A DNA stretch of 64,000 nucleotides, from contig RWJK01001844.1 of NCBI GenBank assembly GCA_004335835.1, positions 33,559-97,558 of the forward strand, read 5' to 3'. Position numbers and translations under genes: made by a program. Positions 62,301 through 64,000 of the stretch are shown here, piece after piece. The notes below the pieces were generated by a model that saw only the letters and a list, made by a program, of their open reading frames with translations, ran no database searches and was not told where the DNA came from. Source of the DNA: Scenedesmus sp. ARA3. Lineage: Eukaryota; Chlorophyta; Chlorophyceae; Sphaeropleales; Scenedesmaceae. The stretch's first letter is position 1. Each line of letters starts with the position of its first letter.

Positions 62301-63653
62301 CTTCAAAATTAAGCTGCTTGAACGGCAGCTGTCAGCATGACTCGTGCTAGAACATGGCTTCTTCCATATATCACTCCTTTTGCACTGCTCGCAGGTCTTT
62401 CATACCCGGGGAAAACTTGGGCAGTCCCATAAAGTATCTTGCAAAATATGCCAAGGATGGCAGCAGCGTTACACAGCGGTGGAATAATGTGGTACGGGAT
62501 GCACCATACCTTGCAAGAGATACCAATGGAGATAACTCTCCCGATGCTGCAGTCTCCAGTGTTGACACGTTGCGCTGCAAGGTCAACAATGCCCTGGGCA
62601 AGGTGTATGTGGTAGGAAGGTGAGCACTGAGCTGGCAAGGTGCCATGACACAACAGTGTTGGTTACAGGAGTGTGCTGTCATCAACGCAGCTGCAGGACT
62701 GATCTTGGCTTGCAGCAGCAACAGCAGCAGCAGCAGCAGCTCAAACTCAAGCCCACTGCTTGTTCTGTTGCAGCTAATGCACAGCATTGTTGATGTCAGC
62801 AGTTTGACAGTTACAGTTTGAAGAGGGCACGCACAGCACGTAATCTCAAAACGGTCTTTCCATCAGCAGTGCAGCTGTAGACAGGGGTTGGACACATGTA
62901 CTCCTGCACCAAGCATGGAAGTCCCATGCTCCCGGCCGAGCGCAGCGCTGATTGCCCTGAGCTGTTGCTTGCCCCTGAAACGTGCAGCGGTGCAGCATGG
63001 CAGGATCATTGCACAATCAGGCTGTCACCCCAGGCAGGGCAGCTGATCAAGCGCAAGCAGACACGCGTGCTGCATACTCAAGAGTTCTTGTCCTTGCTCT
63101 CCTCCAACAGACTGCTGCTCAACGAGTTGTGCCTCACACAACCACTGCCCTCTGTTGCACGCCCTGCAGCTTGACTTACTTGCAGTCAGTACAGGCTACT
63201 GGAGGCGGACAAACGAGGGTGATCCGTGCCAGTTACGCCCTTGATGGCAGCGGCGGGCTTTTTGCTGATGGGGTCGATGAAGTCATAGGGCGCGTGGAAG
63301 GTCTGGCACTGCAGCTGACGCCCAGTGGCTTGTATGTGTCAGGCATCACGTACGGGTCGACCCTAAACACTTACTCTATTCGTTCATCCATCACCAACAG
63401 TGTCATGCTTAGCAGTAATGGAGCAACAGTGACGTGTGGATACACCTTCATTCCGGCCGGATTCCTTGAGGAGTGCAAGGATGCGTTTGTTTGGGTGATT
63501 GATCCCATCACCCTGAACGCGGACTCAACAACCTGGCCCCTGCGGTTCCAGATCGGGCCACCAAGCAGCCCTTCCGATAACAATGCAGACGAGCCAATTG
63601 GTGTGCTGCCATGTGAGCAGAATATTCCCTCCCTGGCGGGCAGCTCATGCTGA
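50802..63653 (+). CDS. Large secreted multidomain protein: ephrin-receptor-like, sushi-like and beta-propeller-like repeats (about 22 exons, about 1490 aa)
   Basis: Phase-consistent exons: 50802-51020, 51271-51807, 52110-52296, 53194-53385, 53670-53846, 54165-54389, 54676-54864, 55191-55382, 55619-55783, 56292-56489, 57422-57517, 57915-58289, 58481-58644, 58988-59044, 59369-59450, 59933-60038, 60605-60753, 61028-61383, 61783-61898, 62395-62619 and a last exon from about 63186. A signal peptide (LLLLLALASVALRC) leads into a cysteine-rich ephrin-receptor/GCC2-GCC3-like region (CNQCQPGYSTLQQGSTVCDA). Eight sushi-like modules, one per symmetrical phase 1-1 exon, follow (pattern C-PP-----G--W--C...C-G-C--GY...C). 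A cadherin-like segment with YSDPDGDGL and beta-propeller-like repeats (PDIYVAKVDL, GDLYVCG, GKVYVVG) complete it. A cell-wall or extracellular-matrix adhesion role is inferred. The junction between 62619 and the last exon is out of phase, so an exon is missing or the GTAGGA donor at 62612 is used. A 39 nt phase-compatible cassette may exist at 52973-53011. Confidence 0.75.
51172..51255 (+). repeat. (CTG)28 run before the exon 2 acceptor of the secreted-protein gene
   Basis: Twenty-eight CTG units, then CTA, three CTG and the CAG acceptor at 51270. Sense-strand CTG again. Confidence 0.97.
54541..54565 (+). repeat. Short acceptor-side copy of a sushi-module exon
   Basis: GTGCAGCGCTGCCCTGCGTC repeats the start of the exon at 54676 (CAG|CGCTGCCGTGCGCCAACC) about 135 bp upstream, then diverges. 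Confidence 0.7.
56014..56090 (+). pseudogene. Truncated sushi-module exon copy
   Basis: After a CCGCAG acceptor the frame reads GPARCDNPPNSLPGFTWASC, a copy of GPATCAVPPNSLPGYTWSGC in the complete exon at 56292-56489. The copy loses homology after GCCACAG and has no matching donor, so I left it out of the coding sequence. Confidence 0.75.
56160..56282 (+). repeat. (TGCC)n tetranucleotide run with one ambiguous base
   Basis: About thirty TGCC units end nine bases before an exon acceptor. Position 56222 is N, the only ambiguous base in the window, so the length here is uncertain. Confidence 0.97.
59561..59631. repeat. Imperfect hairpin (33 bp arms, 5 nt loop)
   Basis: Arms 59561-59593 and 59599-59631 pair at 28 of 33 positions. 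It lies in an intron of the secreted-protein gene and shares GCAAGTGCC with the inverted repeat at 61530. Confidence 0.9.
60110..60250. repeat. Minisatellite of about 33 bp units
   Basis: ATGCCAGATGGATGGGGTGA followed by TGCTTTGCTGCTT is repeated about four times (the first copy variant), in an intron. Confidence 0.95.
60399..60432. repeat. (TAATG)n microsatellite
   Basis: Six units of the pentanucleotide TAATG/GTAAT in the same intron as the minisatellite. Confidence 0.9.
61530..61676. repeat. Near-perfect inverted repeat (42-43 bp arms, 62 nt loop)
   Basis: Arm 61530-61572 is the reverse complement of 61635-61676 apart from one extra T. It lies in the intron between exons 61028-61383 and 61783-61898. 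A second, shorter complementary pair (GCGGCATACATGCC near 61577 and its complement near 61713) surrounds the loop side. Confidence 0.97.
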
Positions 63654-64000
63654 GGGCTGCTGAGCCAGCACTGCCCTTCTGGCTGCGCAGCTGCAGCTTC
63701 ACTGCAGCTGTGGCGGCCACAGCGCCGTGCTGCAGCTGCCTGCTTGGCTGCAGGCCCGCATTGAAGGCTTACCCATCAGCACCAGGCCACCAGCCGCTGC
63801 CACTGTTGGGCACACTCCACTCTGACAAGGCTGAGGTGAGTCACGGGCCACGTGGCGCCAGCGACATGGCATTGGCACAGTGTGCTGGTCATGTGTGGGT
63901 GTGTGCCAACTGGCATGCTCTGGCCGTGCCATGCGGTGTGGGTTGGGCCCACGCGAGTGCTGATCATGCGAGGGGGCAAGGGGTGTGTGAGGTGGGGCCA
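63654..64000. other. End of window after the secreted-protein gene
   Basis: The stop at 63651-63653 may be the true end, or the coding region may splice onward from a GTGAGC at about 63614 into sequence beyond the window. I see no other gene here. Confidence 0.4.

Overview
The window is nuclear DNA of a eukaryotic green alga, most likely a chlorophyte of the class Chlorophyceae (Sphaeropleales-like). This placement is inferred from short spliced exons with GT-AG junctions (usually G|GTGAG or G|GTGCG donors and TGCAG|G acceptors), pervasive CAG/CTG triplet runs, TGTAA motifs behind several stop codons, plastid-type transit peptides and plant/alga-like protein families. I reconstructed splicing by hand from phase-consistent junctions. 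Eleven of the twelve gene models close on an exact multiple of three; one large gene stays partly open.

Layout. 162-2768 (+): GNAT acetyltransferase. 3364-6720 (+): ANP/NPK1-type MAPKKK with an acylation-type N-terminus. 8908-11602 (+): plastid-type NicO nickel/cobalt transporter. 12914-14746 (+): secreted cytidine-deaminase-fold protein. 16105-20247 (+): 8-oxoguanine-deaminase-like amidohydrolase. 20831-24980 (-): GPKOW/MOS2 spliceosome-associated protein. 24981-29163: 4.2 kb with no gene I can support. 29164-30719 (-): four-helix membrane protein, head-to-head with 31190-34533 (+), an ERGIC3/Erv46 cargo receptor. 35295-43839 (-): leukotriene-A4-hydrolase-type M1 metallopeptidase, head-to-head with 44104-46629 (+), ribosomal protein uL22 (RPL17). 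47463-49837 (+): RING protein with ubiquitin-like modules. 50802-63653 (+): large secreted multidomain protein with an ephrin-receptor-like cysteine-rich region, sushi-like modules and beta-propeller-like repeats.

The most unusual signal is a genome-architecture pattern. Six of the genes carry extra, diverged, truncated copies of their own exons inside their introns or 3' flank. About 28 such copies are visible; each spans an exon-intron junction and usually keeps a recognisable splice site. GPKOW has nine and LTA4H has eleven, including a four-fold array of about 82 bp exon pieces. The other six genes show none. A second pattern is that long CTG runs (up to 28-33 units) sit directly against 3' splice sites and are always CTG on the sense strand, on both chromosome strands, as if they serve as the polypyrimidine tract. 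Together they suggest triplet-rich intron ends drive local slippage that multiplies splice junctions, possibly creating decoy or alternative splice sites. Assembly error is the main competing explanation and has to be excluded with long reads.

Other notable items are a near-perfect 42 bp inverted repeat and a related hairpin in two introns of the large secreted-protein gene, a 34 bp perfect palindrome in the gene-free region, and an M1 peptidase in which the tyrosine linked to suicide inactivation of human LTA4H is replaced by phenylalanine.
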